Source: Methanohalophilus sp. RSK (GTDB lineage: Archaea > Halobacteriota > Methanosarcinia > Methanosarcinales > Methanosarcinaceae). Taken from it: a DNA stretch of 64,000 nt. Below the pieces are notes generated by a model. The model did no database searches and was not told where the DNA came from. It worked only from the letters and a program-made list of their open reading frames with translations. The translations under genes and the position numbers were made by a program. Below are positions 38,016 through 47,158 of the stretch, piece by piece (within the stretch, counting starts at the first letter, position 1; every line of letters begins with the position of its first letter). The stretch spans positions 1 to 64,000 of the forward strand of contig NZ_RDSK01000018.1 in the NCBI RefSeq assembly GCF_003722075.1, written 5' to 3'.

Positions 38016-38461
38016 TACTGTTGTAAAACAGTATGTTTCATTTTTTTCACGTGACTATCAAGACTTTCTACATCTTTTATCTCTTTCTGAACAAGGGACA
38101 CCAATCGATTTCTGAGAGAAGTGTCCACATCGACATCCAAATATTCCAGATCTGTAGATATCTTATCTGCAAGTATGTTTCCCCTTCTGTCCCAATCAGT
38201 CAAAATAATAACACAGCGGTCCATTTCACGCAGTTTGTCGGATAGATCAAGCAGGGGGATATGGGTTACCTTTTTAATAATACCATGTATGCCGAGACTG
38301 CGCAATGAAGAAACATCCCTTTTTCCTTCAACCAGTATAATGTCACCTTCATCAGAACATTTGATGAGCTCTTTCAGCAATTCATCAAGCAGTTCATATC
38401 TTCTCTTGATTTCATACATCGAAGAAGGGGTCAAGGAATTATTGTTCAAAAAAGAAGACAT
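38012..38461 (-). CDS. TOPRIM-domain protein
   Basis: The gene encodes 149 residues from the ATG at 38461. The core is a small TOPRIM fold: DIILVEGKRDVSSLRSLG gives the catalytic glutamate, and CVIILTDWDRRGNILAD the DxD pair. Such stand-alone TOPRIM proteins (UPF0292-like, related to RNase M5 and DnaG primase) are expected to cut or bind nucleic acid with divalent metal. The start was chosen because a TATA box lies 27 bases upstream (leaderless). Readings beginning further upstream run into the promoter. Confidence 0.78.
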   Translation of the reverse strand: MSSFLNNNSLTPSSMYEIKRRYELLDELLKELIKCSDEGDIILVEGKRDVSSLRSLGIHGIIKKVTHIPLLDLSDKLREMDRCVIILTDWDRRGNILADKISTDLEYLDVDVDTSLRNRLVSLVQKEIKDVESLDSHVKKMKHTVLQQY

Positions 38462-38484
38462 CAATAGCCATATAAATGGAGGAC

Positions 38485-38493
38485 TTATAAAAA
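38485..38493 (-). promoter_or_regulatory. TATA box for a leaderless TOPRIM transcript
   Basis: The minus strand reads TTTTTATAA here, centred about 27 bases before the ATG at 38461. No ribosome-binding sequence precedes that ATG, so transcription probably starts at the first codon. A divergent box (ATATATAC near 38518) would serve the plus-strand gene at 38566. Confidence 0.5.
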
Positions 38494-38565
38494 TAACCCT
38501 TACCTGGAGGGTCGAAAGTAATATATACAAATCTTTTCAAATTATAATAAGAAGGAGGGGGTTTC

Positions 38566-38772
38566 TTGAGCTGTATATTTTGTGGAAAAGAATGTATGGA
38601 TTACGACATAGAGGGCGGATCCGAAAAAGATGCCGAACCGGGGAAAATAATAGGGAAAGTCCATATATGCATGGACTGTATTGAAGAATTACGAGATGTA
38701 CTGGGAATCACCTCTCTTGAGAGAGAAGTTTCTTCCGTGGAATATGAGATAGTTGAAGAGACTATCCGCTGA
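38566..38772 (+). CDS. 68-residue CxxC protein with TTG start
   Basis: The start is a TTG, backed by a strong AAGGAGGGGG ribosome-binding sequence 5-10 bases upstream; no ATG fits. The protein has CxxC pairs at residues 3-6 and ~35-38 (CIFCG ... ICMDCIE), which make one treble-clef-like metal site, followed by an acidic helix. It is divergent from the TOPRIM gene with a shared promoter region. Sequence past the stop remains open in another frame (see 38773-38877). Function unknown. Confidence 0.65.
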   Translation: MSCIFCGKECMDYDIEGGSEKDAEPGKIIGKVHICMDCIEELRDVLGITSLEREVSSVEYEIVEETIR

Positions 38773-38877
38773 TAAATAAGGAGGACGATTTTACCCCTTA
38801 TTTTAGCCCGGAGATGGAAAATCTCGGAAGAGAAGAACTGGATAGCCTTGTTGATGAAAGGATCAAAGTTGCAAACT
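38773..38877 (+). pseudogene. Possible frameshifted C-terminal extension of the 68-residue protein
   Basis: In the frame shifted relative to the upstream gene, codons stay open from about 38760 to the TGA ending at 38877 and encode a charged segment containing EDDFTPYFSPEMENLG and ELDSLVDERIKVAN. It has AAGGAGG at 38779 but no good start codon. It looks like the lost tail of the upstream gene or the remnant of another small gene. Confidence 0.3.
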
Positions 38878-39311
38878 GACAGATAATTGGGTTCATTGCA
38901 CAATTATTCATATCACTGATGCGATATGAGTACGATGAACTCAAATCCAAGTCTACAAAATTCATCGAGATATATTCCATAAATCTCTATAAAAAATAGC
39001 TTATTGAATTTGACAGTTACCGTGGATTACATGAAAAATAAGGCAAAAAGATACATTTACGCTAATTTTGATGCCATAAATACACTGATTTTAAGGCAAA
39101 AAGAGATGAAATCGTAGAAATTGACTTGAATTATTTAATGCTGTCAAATGAGTTTTCCTGACAGAAAAGTGAAATTTTTAGGTTGAAAGAGGGACGTTTT
39201 CTTCAGCAAGGAGTGGATACTGTCAAACTTGGAATGTAAATCCATAACATTAAATTTTAGTGAGAATTAAGCGAAAAATAAAAGTAAGGACAGTAAACCT
39301 GCCCTGTCTTC
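38878..39311. other. AT-rich spacer with no confident gene
   Basis: These 434 bases hold only short open stretches (about 26-38 codons), none with a ribosome site or recognisable motif. Some of them look like fragments of decayed coding sequence. The part near 39250-39311 lies just after the beta-helix gene on the minus strand and is T-rich there, which could end that transcript. Confidence 0.5.
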
Positions 39312-39389
39312 TCACTTCAACCTCCTGTTTATGAAAAAGGCAATAGCAACTACAGCAATACTTATGAATGCTGTGAATCCCGGAGTATC
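39312..39389 (-). other. PGF-CTERM sorting signal
   Basis: The last 25 codons encode DTPGF, a membrane-spanning stretch (TAFISIAVVAIAFFI) and a basic end (NRRLK). This tripartite signal is the target of archaeosortase A-type enzymes. A TP/E-rich linker just upstream is typical. Confidence 0.85.
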
Positions 39390-42300
39390 CGGTGTTTCCT
39401 CTTCTACAGGTTCCTCTACTTCTTCAGCCACAGATGTTGGAGTTTCGACTGTTTCCGCAGGAGTATCAGAAACTTCGTCACCTACAACCTCAAAAACTGA
39501 GAATCCAGGTGTTTCTGCGTAGAAGTAAATGTAACCGTCTTCCTCTCTTTCCTGATAGGTTGGAAGGTCCTGCCACTGTTCATCATGGAATCTTGTCATG
39601 CGAATTGTGGAAATATCGATGTTGTTCTCCTCGATCCACTGCTTGCTAACCTTGAAATGGATCTTGACATTGTCTGCACTATCTGAAGAGATAGTTCCTT
39701 CACTTCCAACATCAATGCTCATCATCTGGTATGACTTTCCGGGTGAGGAAGGTACACCTTCAGGGTTGCTTGAAAGCACCTGGACCTTGGCAACAGCAAT
39801 ACCCTTGTCCTCCTTTGCATCAAAACTGACACCAAGAACAGGAGTTCCACTGTCGGAGAAGTCATAATCCACTTCAGAATCACCAGTGATGCGTATCACT
39901 GAAGACGCGGTGTTCATTACTATTTCCGGATCCTGACCCTGGCTTACTGATGCACGGGTACCTGAACTACTGCTTGTGGTACTGGTAGTTGTATCAGGAT
40001 CTCTGAACATGGCAAATGTACCGAATTCAGTGAGGTTTACCGACAAGGAATTTTGGGCAGTGTTAAGAGTTGTGTTCTCCACCTCAACCCATTCTGTGTC
40101 ATTGAGCTTGAACAAGGCTATTCCCGATTCAGTAGAACTCATACCGGCATCATCATAGAAGAGACTCATATTCATGCTGTCCAGTAAAGAATCTATTGTA
40201 ATGTAACCATTGATATTGGTTTTACCGGAAAAGGCAGTGGAATTTGTTTCTGTCCTTGAAATTGTAGTCTCAGAAGAATTACTTGTAAAGTCAATTTCTG
40301 CCAGGCCGTCACCCAGGACCAATGGATTTACCAAATTATTTGCAGATGAACTCAGATAGAGATCGGAATCTGTATTATTATCTACCCGATTGTCTGTCAG
40401 TGTATTGTCGGATGAAGACTCCAGGGAAATACCGTACTGACTGTTATCACTGGCAGTATTGTCTGTCAGAGTATTGCTGGATGAATAACGCAGGTAAATA
40501 CCGTACTGACTGTTATCACTGGCAGTATTGTCTGTCAGAGTATTGCCGCGTGAAAGTTCCAAGTAAATACCGTCCTGACTGTTATTGCTGGCAGTATTGT
40601 TTGTCAGAGTATTGCCGCGTGAACGATACAGGTAAATACCGTCCTGACTGTTATCACTGGCAGTATTGTCTGTCAGAGTATTGCTGGCAGTATTGTCTGT
40701 CAGAATACAGTCGTCTGAACCAGACAGGGAAATACCGTACTGACTGTTATCGCTGGCAGTATTGTCTGTCAGAGTATTGCCAGGTGAACGATACAGGAAA
40801 ATACCGTACTGACTGTTATTGCTGGCAGTATTGTCTGTCATAGTATTGCTGGATGAATAACGCAGGGAAATACCGTACTGACTGTTATCACTGGCAGTAT
40901 TGTTTGTCAGAGTATTGCTGGATGAATAACGCAGGGAAATACCGTACTGACTGTTATCGCTGGCAGTATTGTTTGTCAGAGTATTGCCGGGTGAACGATA
41001 CAGGTAAATACCGTCCTGACTGTTATCACTGGCAGTATTGTCTGTCAAAGTACTGTCGGATGAAGAAGACAGGTAAATACCGTCCTTAATATTATTGCTG
41101 GCAGTATTGTCTGTCAGAGTATTGCCGTTTGAATAAGACAGGGAAATACCGTACTGACTGTTATTGCTGGCAGTATTGTTTGTCAGAGTACTGTTGTCTG
41201 AAGAAGACAGGTAAATACCGTTGTAATTGTTATCGCTGGCAGTATTGTTTGTCAGAGTACTGTTGTCTGAAGAAGACAGGTAAATACCGTTGTAATTGTT
41301 ATCGCTGGCAGTATTGTTTGTCAGAGTACTGTTGACTGAAGAAGACAGGAGAATACCGTACTGACTGTTATTGCTGGCAGTATTGTTTGTCAGAGTACTG
41401 TTGACTGAAGAATACAGGTAAATACCCCTATAAGACTCAGATAATGTGACATTTTCTATTGTTGAATTATCTGTATATGCAAAAACAATTCCATAGTGTT
41501 CATTTGCTATCTCAGCATCCATAACAGACACATTGGTACAATTGATCGCATAGACAACACCCGCATTTGCTGGGATGGTTGCATCAGACTGGTTTAACAA
41601 ATAGTAAACTGGTTTACTGTCAACCAGATTACTGGTATTTATATCATTTAAGTAGTCAGTCAATGAACTGCTTTCCACGTCTAGATTATAGTTATTCTGT
41701 AACATTATGTTACCTGTCAGAGTATTGCTGGATGAACGATGCAGGTAAATACCGTAATTGTTATTGCTGGCAGTATTGTTTGTCAGAGTACTGTTGTCTG
41801 AAGAAGACAGGTAAATACCGTCCTTAATATTATTGCTGGCAGTATTGTCTGTCAGAGTATTGCCGTTTGAATAAGACAGGGAAATACCGTACTGACTGTT
41901 ATTGCTGGCAGTATTGTTTGTCAGAGTACTGTTGACTGAAGAAGACAGGAGAATACCGTACTGACTGTTATTGCTGGCAGTATTGTTTGTCAGAGTACTG
42001 TTGTCTGAAGAAGACAGGGAAATACCGTCCTGACTGTTATTGCTGGCAGTATTGTTTGTCAGAGTACTGTTGACTGAAGAAGACAGGAGAATACCGTACT
42101 GACTGTTATTGCTGGCAGTATTGTTTGTCAGAGTACTGTTGTCTGAAGAAGACAGGGAAATACCGTCCTGACTGTTATTGCTGGCAGTATTGTTTGTCAG
42201 AGTACTGTTGACTGAAGAAGACAGGAGAATACCGTACTGACTGTTATTGCTGGCAGTATTGTTTGTCAGAGTACTGTTGTCTGAAGAAGACAGGGAAATA

Positions 42301-43397
42301 CCGTCCTGACTGTTATTGCTGGCAGTATTGTTTGTCAGAGTACTGTTGACTGAAGAAGACAGGAGAATACCGTACTGACTGTTATTGCTGGCAGTATTGT
42401 TTGTCAGAGTACTGTTGTCTGAAGAAGACAGGGAAATACCGTCCTGACTGTTATTGCTGGCAGTATTGTTTGTCAGAGTACTGTTGTCTGAAGAAGTCAG
42501 GTAAATACCGTAATTGTTATTGCTGGCAGTATTGTTTGTCAGAGTACTGTTGTCTGAAGAAGACAGGAAAATACCGTAATTGTTATCGCTGGCAGTATTG
42601 TTTGTCAGAGTACTGTTGTCTGAAGAATACAGGTAAATACCGTTGTAATTGTTATTGCTGGCAGTATTGTTTGTCAGTGTATTGCTGTCTGAAGAATACA
42701 GGTAAATACCGTTCTGACTGTTATTGCTGGCAGTATTGTTTGTCAGAGTACTGTTGTCTGAATCAGACAGGGAAATACCGCGGTCTTCATTATCGCTGGC
42801 AGTATTGTTTGTCAGAGTATTGCTGGATGAATCATCATACAGGTAAATACCGTAATTGTTATCACTGGCAGTATTGTTTGTCAGTGTATTGCTGTCTGAA
42901 CTCCACAGGCAAATACCGTCCTGACTGTTATTGCTGGCAGTATTGTTTGTCAGTGTACTGTTGTCTGAAGAAGACAGGTAAATACCGTGGTAATTGTTGC
43001 TGGCAGTATTGTTTGTCAGAGTATTGTTGTCTGAAGACAGGTAAATACCGGCTTGATAAGTTCCTGTTGCGCCTGTAATATTAAAACCGCTTATGGTAAC
43101 GTTATTACTACTCACATAAAATACATGGTCACTGCTTGAATCTGCCTGTATGGTAGTGCTTGCCGTCCCATTCTCTGAACGAATAGTAACCTCTTTGGTT
43201 ACAACCACATTCTCTGTGTAAGTTCCATCGGTTACGGTAATTATGTCACCGTTACTTGCATTCGCGAGTGCGGCTGTTATAGTGGTGTTCCCATAACCTG
43301 AACCTACCATGATCTCTTCTGCTGAAACTGTTCCTGTACATGATATTAACAGGAATGCAGCTAATATAAAAACTATATGCGCTTTTTGGAATCTCAT
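39312..43397 (-). CDS. NosD-type beta-helix surface protein with PGF-CTERM anchor
   Basis: The gene encodes 1361 residues. A signal peptide (residues 1-26, ending VSAEE) is followed by about 40 beta-helix repeats of 22-23 residues with consensus NSTLTNNTASNNSQYGIYLSSSD. They are interrupted by a CASH/NosD spacer (LVDSKPVYYLLNQSDATIPA). Then comes a PGF-pre-PGF domain (about 1090-1300) and a C-terminal anchor: TPGF, a hydrophobic helix and RRLK. That tail is the archaeosortase-processed PGF-CTERM signal, so the protein should be lipid-anchored on the cell surface. It is rich in N-x-S/T sites. The ligand is unknown; right-handed beta-helices often bind polysaccharide. Confidence 0.92.
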   Translation of the reverse strand: MRFQKAHIVFILAAFLLISCTGTVSAEEIMVGSGYGNTTITAALANASNGDIITVTDGTYTENVVVTKEVTIRSENGTASTTIQADSSSDHVFYVSSNNVTISGFNITGATGTYQAGIYLSSDNNTLTNNTASNNYHGIYLSSSDNSTLTNNTASNNSQDGICLWSSDSNTLTNNTASDNNYGIYLYDDSSSNTLTNNTASDNEDRGISLSDSDNSTLTNNTASNNSQNGIYLYSSDSNTLTNNTASNNNYNGIYLYSSDNSTLTNNTASDNNYGIFLSSSDNSTLTNNTASNNNYGIYLTSSDNSTLTNNTASNNSQDGISLSSSDNSTLTNNTASNNSQYGILLSSSVNSTLTNNTASNNSQDGISLSSSDNSTLTNNTASNNSQYGILLSSSVNSTLTNNTASNNSQDGISLSSSDNSTLTNNTASNNSQYGILLSSSVNSTLTNNTASNNSQDGISLSSSDNSTLTNNTASNNSQYGILLSSSVNSTLTNNTASNNSQYGISLSYSNGNTLTDNTASNNIKDGIYLSSSDNSTLTNNTASNNNYGIYLHRSSSNTLTGNIMLQNNYNLDVESSSLTDYLNDINTSNLVDSKPVYYLLNQSDATIPANAGVVYAINCTNVSVMDAEIANEHYGIVFAYTDNSTIENVTLSESYRGIYLYSSVNSTLTNNTASNNSQYGILLSSSVNSTLTNNTASDNNYNGIYLSSSDNSTLTNNTASDNNYNGIYLSSSDNSTLTNNTASNNSQYGISLSYSNGNTLTDNTASNNIKDGIYLSSSSDSTLTDNTASDNSQDGIYLYRSPGNTLTNNTASDNSQYGISLRYSSSNTLTNNTASDNSQYGISLRYSSSNTMTDNTASNNSQYGIFLYRSPGNTLTDNTASDNSQYGISLSGSDDCILTDNTASNTLTDNTASDNSQDGIYLYRSRGNTLTNNTASNNSQDGIYLELSRGNTLTDNTASDNSQYGIYLRYSSSNTLTDNTASDNSQYGISLESSSDNTLTDNRVDNNTDSDLYLSSSANNLVNPLVLGDGLAEIDFTSNSSETTISRTETNSTAFSGKTNINGYITIDSLLDSMNMSLFYDDAGMSSTESGIALFKLNDTEWVEVENTTLNTAQNSLSVNLTEFGTFAMFRDPDTTTSTTSSSSGTRASVSQGQDPEIVMNTASSVIRITGDSEVDYDFSDSGTPVLGVSFDAKEDKGIAVAKVQVLSSNPEGVPSSPGKSYQMMSIDVGSEGTISSDSADNVKIHFKVSKQWIEENNIDISTIRMTRFHDEQWQDLPTYQEREEDGYIYFYAETPGFSVFEVVGDEVSDTPAETVETPTSVAEEVEEPVEEETPDTPGFTAFISIAVVAIAFFINRRLK
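40410..43060 (-). repeat. Array of about 40 beta-helix repeats of 66-69 bp
   Basis: Nearly every unit carries the landmark gctggcagtattgtttgtca or the same with tct in place of ttt (encoding TxNTAS). Units are 66 or 69 bases, equal to one turn of a beta-helix (22 or 23 residues). The array is broken once, at 41420-41720, by the CASH spacer. High DNA identity between units makes this a hotspot for slippage and a likely assembly trap. Confidence 0.9.
41931..42482 (-). repeat. Four exact-period 138-bp higher-order repeats
   Basis: The landmark gttgactgaagaagacagga occurs at 41931, 42069, 42207 and 42345, each 138 bases (46 codons, two helix turns) apart. The intervening DNA is nearly identical in all four, so this is a very recent tandem expansion inside the older 66-69-bp array. 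Confidence 0.9.
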
Positions 43398-43735
43398 TCT
43401 ATTACTACCTACATGCTAAATTTCAGAAAATAACTTCCATAACAATATTTAATATATTTAATTAGTGCATAGATAAATGTTATGTGTTGCTTGGGATGTG
43501 AGAGGAATTGCGATTATTTTATTTTTTTAAGTTTTAGCTGTGTAATTGGCAGCGTACAAAAAAATAAGAAATAAATATATCCCTAACTTACGTGCCGGGG
43601 AACATAATTCGAACCACCGAAACATTTCAAGCAATGACTGAAAGTAAAACGCTATGCTGTGTTGCACTGTATTTATTGGATATGTTATCATTTTCTTGAA
43701 TATGGGCTTTTCCGACAATCTCTACAGGAGATGAT
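43398..43735. other. Spacer containing the promoter of the beta-helix gene
   Basis: The 338 bases between the beta-helix gene and acylphosphatase are AT-rich. TATA-like sequences on the minus strand near 43440-43460 probably drive the surface gene. No convincing gene, tRNA or insertion element is visible; a short open frame at 43527-43718 has no recognisable features. Confidence 0.5.
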
Positions 43736-44014
43736 TTATCTCCTGATACTGAAATCATTAAATTCGCCTGTTGGTGGCTCCCAAACTATTTCGACATCTC
43801 TGACCCGGGATGCAGGCGGGCCCTGTTTGAGAGCATTCAACAGAGCATCTATTTTCCCCTTGCTACCTTCGACAACAGCTTTAACCCTGCCGTCCGGGAG
43901 GTTTACCACATAACCGGTAAGTCCGATGTCGGATGCTTTCTGCATGGTAAAGGAGCGAAAGAAAACACCCTGCACAACACCGGAGACATGTATTATTGCA
44001 CGTTCCATATCCAT
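43736..44014 (-). CDS. acyP: Acylphosphatase
   Basis: The gene encodes 92 residues (start at 44014, or 44008 two codons later). The catalytic arginine sits in GVVQGVFFRSF and the catalytic asparagine in GYVVNLPDGRV, both conserved. It hydrolyses acyl phosphates such as acetyl phosphate and carbamoyl phosphate. No ribosome-binding sequence is clear. It follows thrS on the same strand by 21 bases and may be co-transcribed. Confidence 0.93.
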   Translation of the reverse strand: MDMERAIIHVSGVVQGVFFRSFTMQKASDIGLTGYVVNLPDGRVKAVVEGSKGKIDALLNALKQGPPASRVRDVEIVWEPPTGEFNDFSIRR

Positions 44015-44035
44015 AAATTAATTTTCGAGATGATA

Positions 44036-45931
44036 TTATATGAATCTTGGTCTCATGCTAAGTTTTTGTGCAAGAGGCAGGTGACCCTGAGGCATCCCGG
44101 CAGTCTCTGCAAGAATGCGGCTGTTGAGTTCATCCACAGTCATCTCAATCTTGGAAGGCTTCTTTGGTTTGGATTCTTCCCTCACAGTGACATTGATATT
44201 ACCGCTTTCGACTTCCCTGTCACCAACAACTACCACATAGGGAATCCATTCCTGTCCTGCATTACGTATTTTCTTGCCAACTGTTTCTTCCCTGTCATCT
44301 ATATCCGCACGACACTGAAGACGTGATGCGATCTCTTCGGCAAATTCCATGTGTCGCTCTGCAATGGGTATGATCCTGACCTGTGTGGGTGATAACCAGA
44401 CCGGAAGCATCGGGACTTCTCCCCTTTCAGCCTTCATCGAGGCTTTTTCCAGCAGGGAATAAATACAGCGTTCAATTGCTCCACTGGGTGAACAATGCAA
44501 TACGACAGGTCTTTTAGCTTCCCCTGCCTGATCGATATATTTAATATCGTATCGTTCTGCATTTTCCACATCTATCTGGACTGTGGAAAGCGCACTTGCC
44601 TTTTTCAGGGCATCCACAAAATTGAACTCGAACTTGAGCACGAAGTAGAAGAAACGTTTCTCCCACATTTCCACAAGAACAGGTTTATTGACTTTCTTTG
44701 CAAGAGCAGTGATAAATTCCTTGTTCTCCTCATAGAAGTCCCGGGTAAGCCTGATTGCAACTTCATAATCGGATACATCAATTCCGACATCTTGCAGCAC
44801 ATCTATTGACATCTGGTACTGACGCCCGAACTGTTCGACAGCCTGGTCCATATCCCCGCACATTGTATGCATATCCGGCATGGTAAAAGCCCGCAGCCTG
44901 CGCAGGCCCACCAGTTCTCCCCTCTGTTCCTTACGGAAACTGTAACGTGTAAGTTCCACCATTTTCATCGGGAGATTGTGGTGGGAGATGGTCATATCAT
45001 GACTCATCAGAAACTGCCCAAAGCATGCAGCAAATCTCAAAAACATCTGGCGTTTATCGGATTCGATGGAATACTGACGTGCGGGGAACCTGTCCAGGTA
45101 TTTCTTGAGAGTCGGATGGTTCATGTCGTACATCAGAGGTGTTTCTACTTCCATTGCTCCTTCTCTGGCAGAAGAATCCAGCACATACCGCTCAAGCAGG
45201 GATTTGATCAGCCTGCCTTTAGGATAATAGCGCATGTTACCGGAGTCAGACCCGGGTTCATAATCAGCAATCTCAAGCCTGCGCATCAATTCAACATGAG
45301 GGGGAACCTTCTCCACAGCCCTGCTTTTAGAGATTTCATGATCCACAAAGGTACCGAGATTCTCATGATCTTTGAAATTGAAATCATCAACATCATGCAG
45401 AACACCGTCCGGAGACAGGACCTTCCAGTAAGATTTGGCCGTACTTTCGGCTTTCAGGGCTTCAGATACAACTTCTTCCTCTGTATCTACGCCTTCACCA
45501 CATGATTCGCGTTCTGGGTTAATCGTTCGGGAAAGTTCTGAGAGAGGATGCCCTTTGCAACTGATTTTGAATGCTTTGTACCAACCAAAAGGAGCACGTT
45601 TGACATTAAATGAATCAATAAGGCTATTTTCAATCTCCTTCATTACAGAAACTGCCACCTTAGGGGAAGAAAGATCGGAACTTAAGTGGGCATAAGGATA
45701 AAGCATTACATTGTCGGTATTTACCTGCGATGCAGTCTTTTTGATCTCAGCAACTGCCTTTTCAGCTACATCTTTCGGGTTTGCCTCATCACTACTTTCC
45801 ACCGCCATGAAAGCGGTCAAAGCTTCATCTAGTCTGCCTTTTTTGAAGGAATCCTCTATTTGCTCTGCAACAGGAGTACTTTTTTTCACTTCGTATTCAA
45901 TATAATCGGAATGGATAAGCAATAATTGCAT
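44036..45931 (-). CDS. thrS: Threonyl-tRNA synthetase, archaeal type
   Basis: The gene encodes 631 residues from the ATG at 45931, which has GAGGTGA just upstream; an earlier start at 45967 lies before that site. The N-terminal domain, [14 protein letters not shown], is the archaeal editing module related to D-aminoacyl-tRNA deacylase, not the bacterial TGS/N2 type. The class II catalytic core has [18 protein letters not shown], and the C-terminal anticodon-binding domain begins near [10 protein letters not shown]. It charges tRNA-Thr and removes mischarged serine. Confidence 0.95.
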   Translation of the reverse strand: MQLLLIHSDYIEYEVKKSTPVAEQIEDSFKKGRLDEALTAFMAVESSDEANPKDVAEKAVAEIKKTASQVNTDNVMLYPYAHLSSDLSSPKVAVSVMKEIENSLIDSFNVKRAPFGWYKAFKISCKGHPLSELSRTINPERESCGEGVDTEEEVVSEALKAESTAKSYWKVLSPDGVLHDVDDFNFKDHENLGTFVDHEISKSRAVEKVPPHVELMRRLEIADYEPGSDSGNMRYYPKGRLIKSLLERYVLDSSAREGAMEVETPLMYDMNHPTLKKYLDRFPARQYSIESDKRQMFLRFAACFGQFLMSHDMTISHHNLPMKMVELTRYSFRKEQRGELVGLRRLRAFTMPDMHTMCGDMDQAVEQFGRQYQMSIDVLQDVGIDVSDYEVAIRLTRDFYEENKEFITALAKKVNKPVLVEMWEKRFFYFVLKFEFNFVDALKKASALSTVQIDVENAERYDIKYIDQAGEAKRPVVLHCSPSGAIERCIYSLLEKASMKAERGEVPMLPVWLSPTQVRIIPIAERHMEFAEEIASRLQCRADIDDREETVGKKIRNAGQEWIPYVVVVGDREVESGNINVTVREESKPKKPSKIEMTVDELNSRILAETAGMPQGHLPLAQKLSMRPRFI

Positions 45932-45983
45932 GAACTCACCTCGTGTCTTCTGGATAAATTGGAACAATCCTTATTAACCTTTT

Positions 45984-47078
45984 TCAAATGGAATCATTCT
46001 TGAGGCACGCTTCATCTGAATCCGTGCCGGAATCTTCGGTATCCTGACTGTTCGAATTGTCAATATATACCCGGTAAGCAGCTACCAATGCCCCCAGGAG
46101 TACCGGTGCGGCAAAGAATCCTGCAATTCCCCCCACAAAACCTCCACCCAGAAATACCACGACAAGTACGACCGGATGTATCTGGGATTTCATGCTCACA
46201 AAATACGGACGCAGGAAAAGTTCAGGTGGGACATATATCACTATAGATGATACAATGAAAAAGACAATTGCAGCCTCTGCGCCCATTTCTATGTACCTGA
46301 TAACAGACAGTGCCAGAAGTACCATATAACCGGCAAAAAGGGGAATCACAGAAGCAATAAATATCAGGGTCGCAAGTGCCGGTATATGGGATAAACCAAA
46401 GGCATAAAACACAATTACTGAAATCGTACTTACAGTCAGAGCAGCGTAGGCATTACCTATAAATATTCCACTCAGTATCCGGTCCAGCTCCCGCAGGTAA
46501 CGGCCCATATTTAACTGAGTACCCTTCGGAGCGATACATACCGCGGAAGCATACAGTTTCTCACCTTCAAGCAGCAGGAAATAGCAAACAAAGATTGCCA
46601 CAACCAGATTGATCATAAACATACCCAGACTTTTGGCATATGAAACAAAACCCAGGCTACCTGCAAAAGAAAGAATCGAAAGTGATGAATCCCAAACAAG
46701 CTGGTTGATATGTTCAAAATATGTACCCGGCACTATTGCCCTTATAAAATCAAATATGATCTCAAGAACTTGTGACTGGTTTTCGATAACCCAGATAAGC
46801 TGTCTGAATATCTCTATAAAACCGGTGCCTATTATGATAACTAGAGGCGTTACGATAAACATCGTCGCAATGAATGCCCCGTAATGGTTTTTCCTGTTTA
46901 TCTTGTCATATATAGGCCTGCAGATATAGGCAAAAACCAGACCCAACACGATACCGTCTGCAAGAGGGAGAAGAATTGTCACAAGAGCCAGGAATACAAT
47001 GAAAAAAGCAACCGAAGCAAGTATTTTCCACCTGTTTTCGATAATTACAGATACACCGTCTATATCTTTTAGGTCCAT
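45984..47078 (-). CDS. AI-2E/PerM-family membrane transporter
   Basis: The gene encodes 364 residues with about eight membrane helices and a GGFVGGIAGFFAAPVLLG motif near the C-terminus, which is typical of the PF01594 permease family (TqsA/YdiK, and also Na+/H+ antiporters in some species). A GGGAG ribosome-binding sequence precedes the ATG. The C-terminal tail is acidic and hydrophilic. The substrate cannot be inferred; a Na+/H+ role would fit a salt-tolerant organism. It lies upstream of thrS on the same strand. Confidence 0.85.
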   Translation of the reverse strand: MDLKDIDGVSVIIENRWKILASVAFFIVFLALVTILLPLADGIVLGLVFAYICRPIYDKINRKNHYGAFIATMFIVTPLVIIIGTGFIEIFRQLIWVIENQSQVLEIIFDFIRAIVPGTYFEHINQLVWDSSLSILSFAGSLGFVSYAKSLGMFMINLVVAIFVCYFLLLEGEKLYASAVCIAPKGTQLNMGRYLRELDRILSGIFIGNAYAALTVSTISVIVFYAFGLSHIPALATLIFIASVIPLFAGYMVLLALSVIRYIEMGAEAAIVFFIVSSIVIYVPPELFLRPYFVSMKSQIHPVVLVVVFLGGGFVGGIAGFFAAPVLLGALVAAYRVYIDNSNSQDTEDSGTDSDEACLKNDSI

Positions 47079-47158
47079 GAAACTCCCTTTACATTACTGA
47101 TAATATTCTCCCAATAAACTATCTCATATTACTATTTCATAATATTAAAAGCAGCGCA

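Noticed and set aside
38878-39311. Degraded transposase in the spacer
   Set aside because: Short fragments look vaguely coding, but I found no inverted repeats, catalytic motif or target duplication.
40410-43060. Regular direct repeats resembling a CRISPR array
   Set aside because: Units of 66-69 bp run without unique spacers, are in frame and encode beta-helix turns; no cas genes are present.
40322-43078. Long plus-strand open frames rich in KYR, WQYCLSEYC repeats
   Set aside because: They are shadows of the beta-helix repeats read on the wrong strand; the minus strand gives one continuous protein with signal peptide and PGF-CTERM anchor.
43590-43625. T-loop-like GGTTCGAATTATG on the minus strand, possible tRNA remnant or attachment site
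   Set aside because: No flanking stem pairs and no acceptor arm; the match is only to the T-loop heptamer.
43527-43718. 63-codon minus-strand frame upstream of the beta-helix gene
   Set aside because: No ribosome site, no recognisable motif and AT-biased composition; I treated it as spacer.
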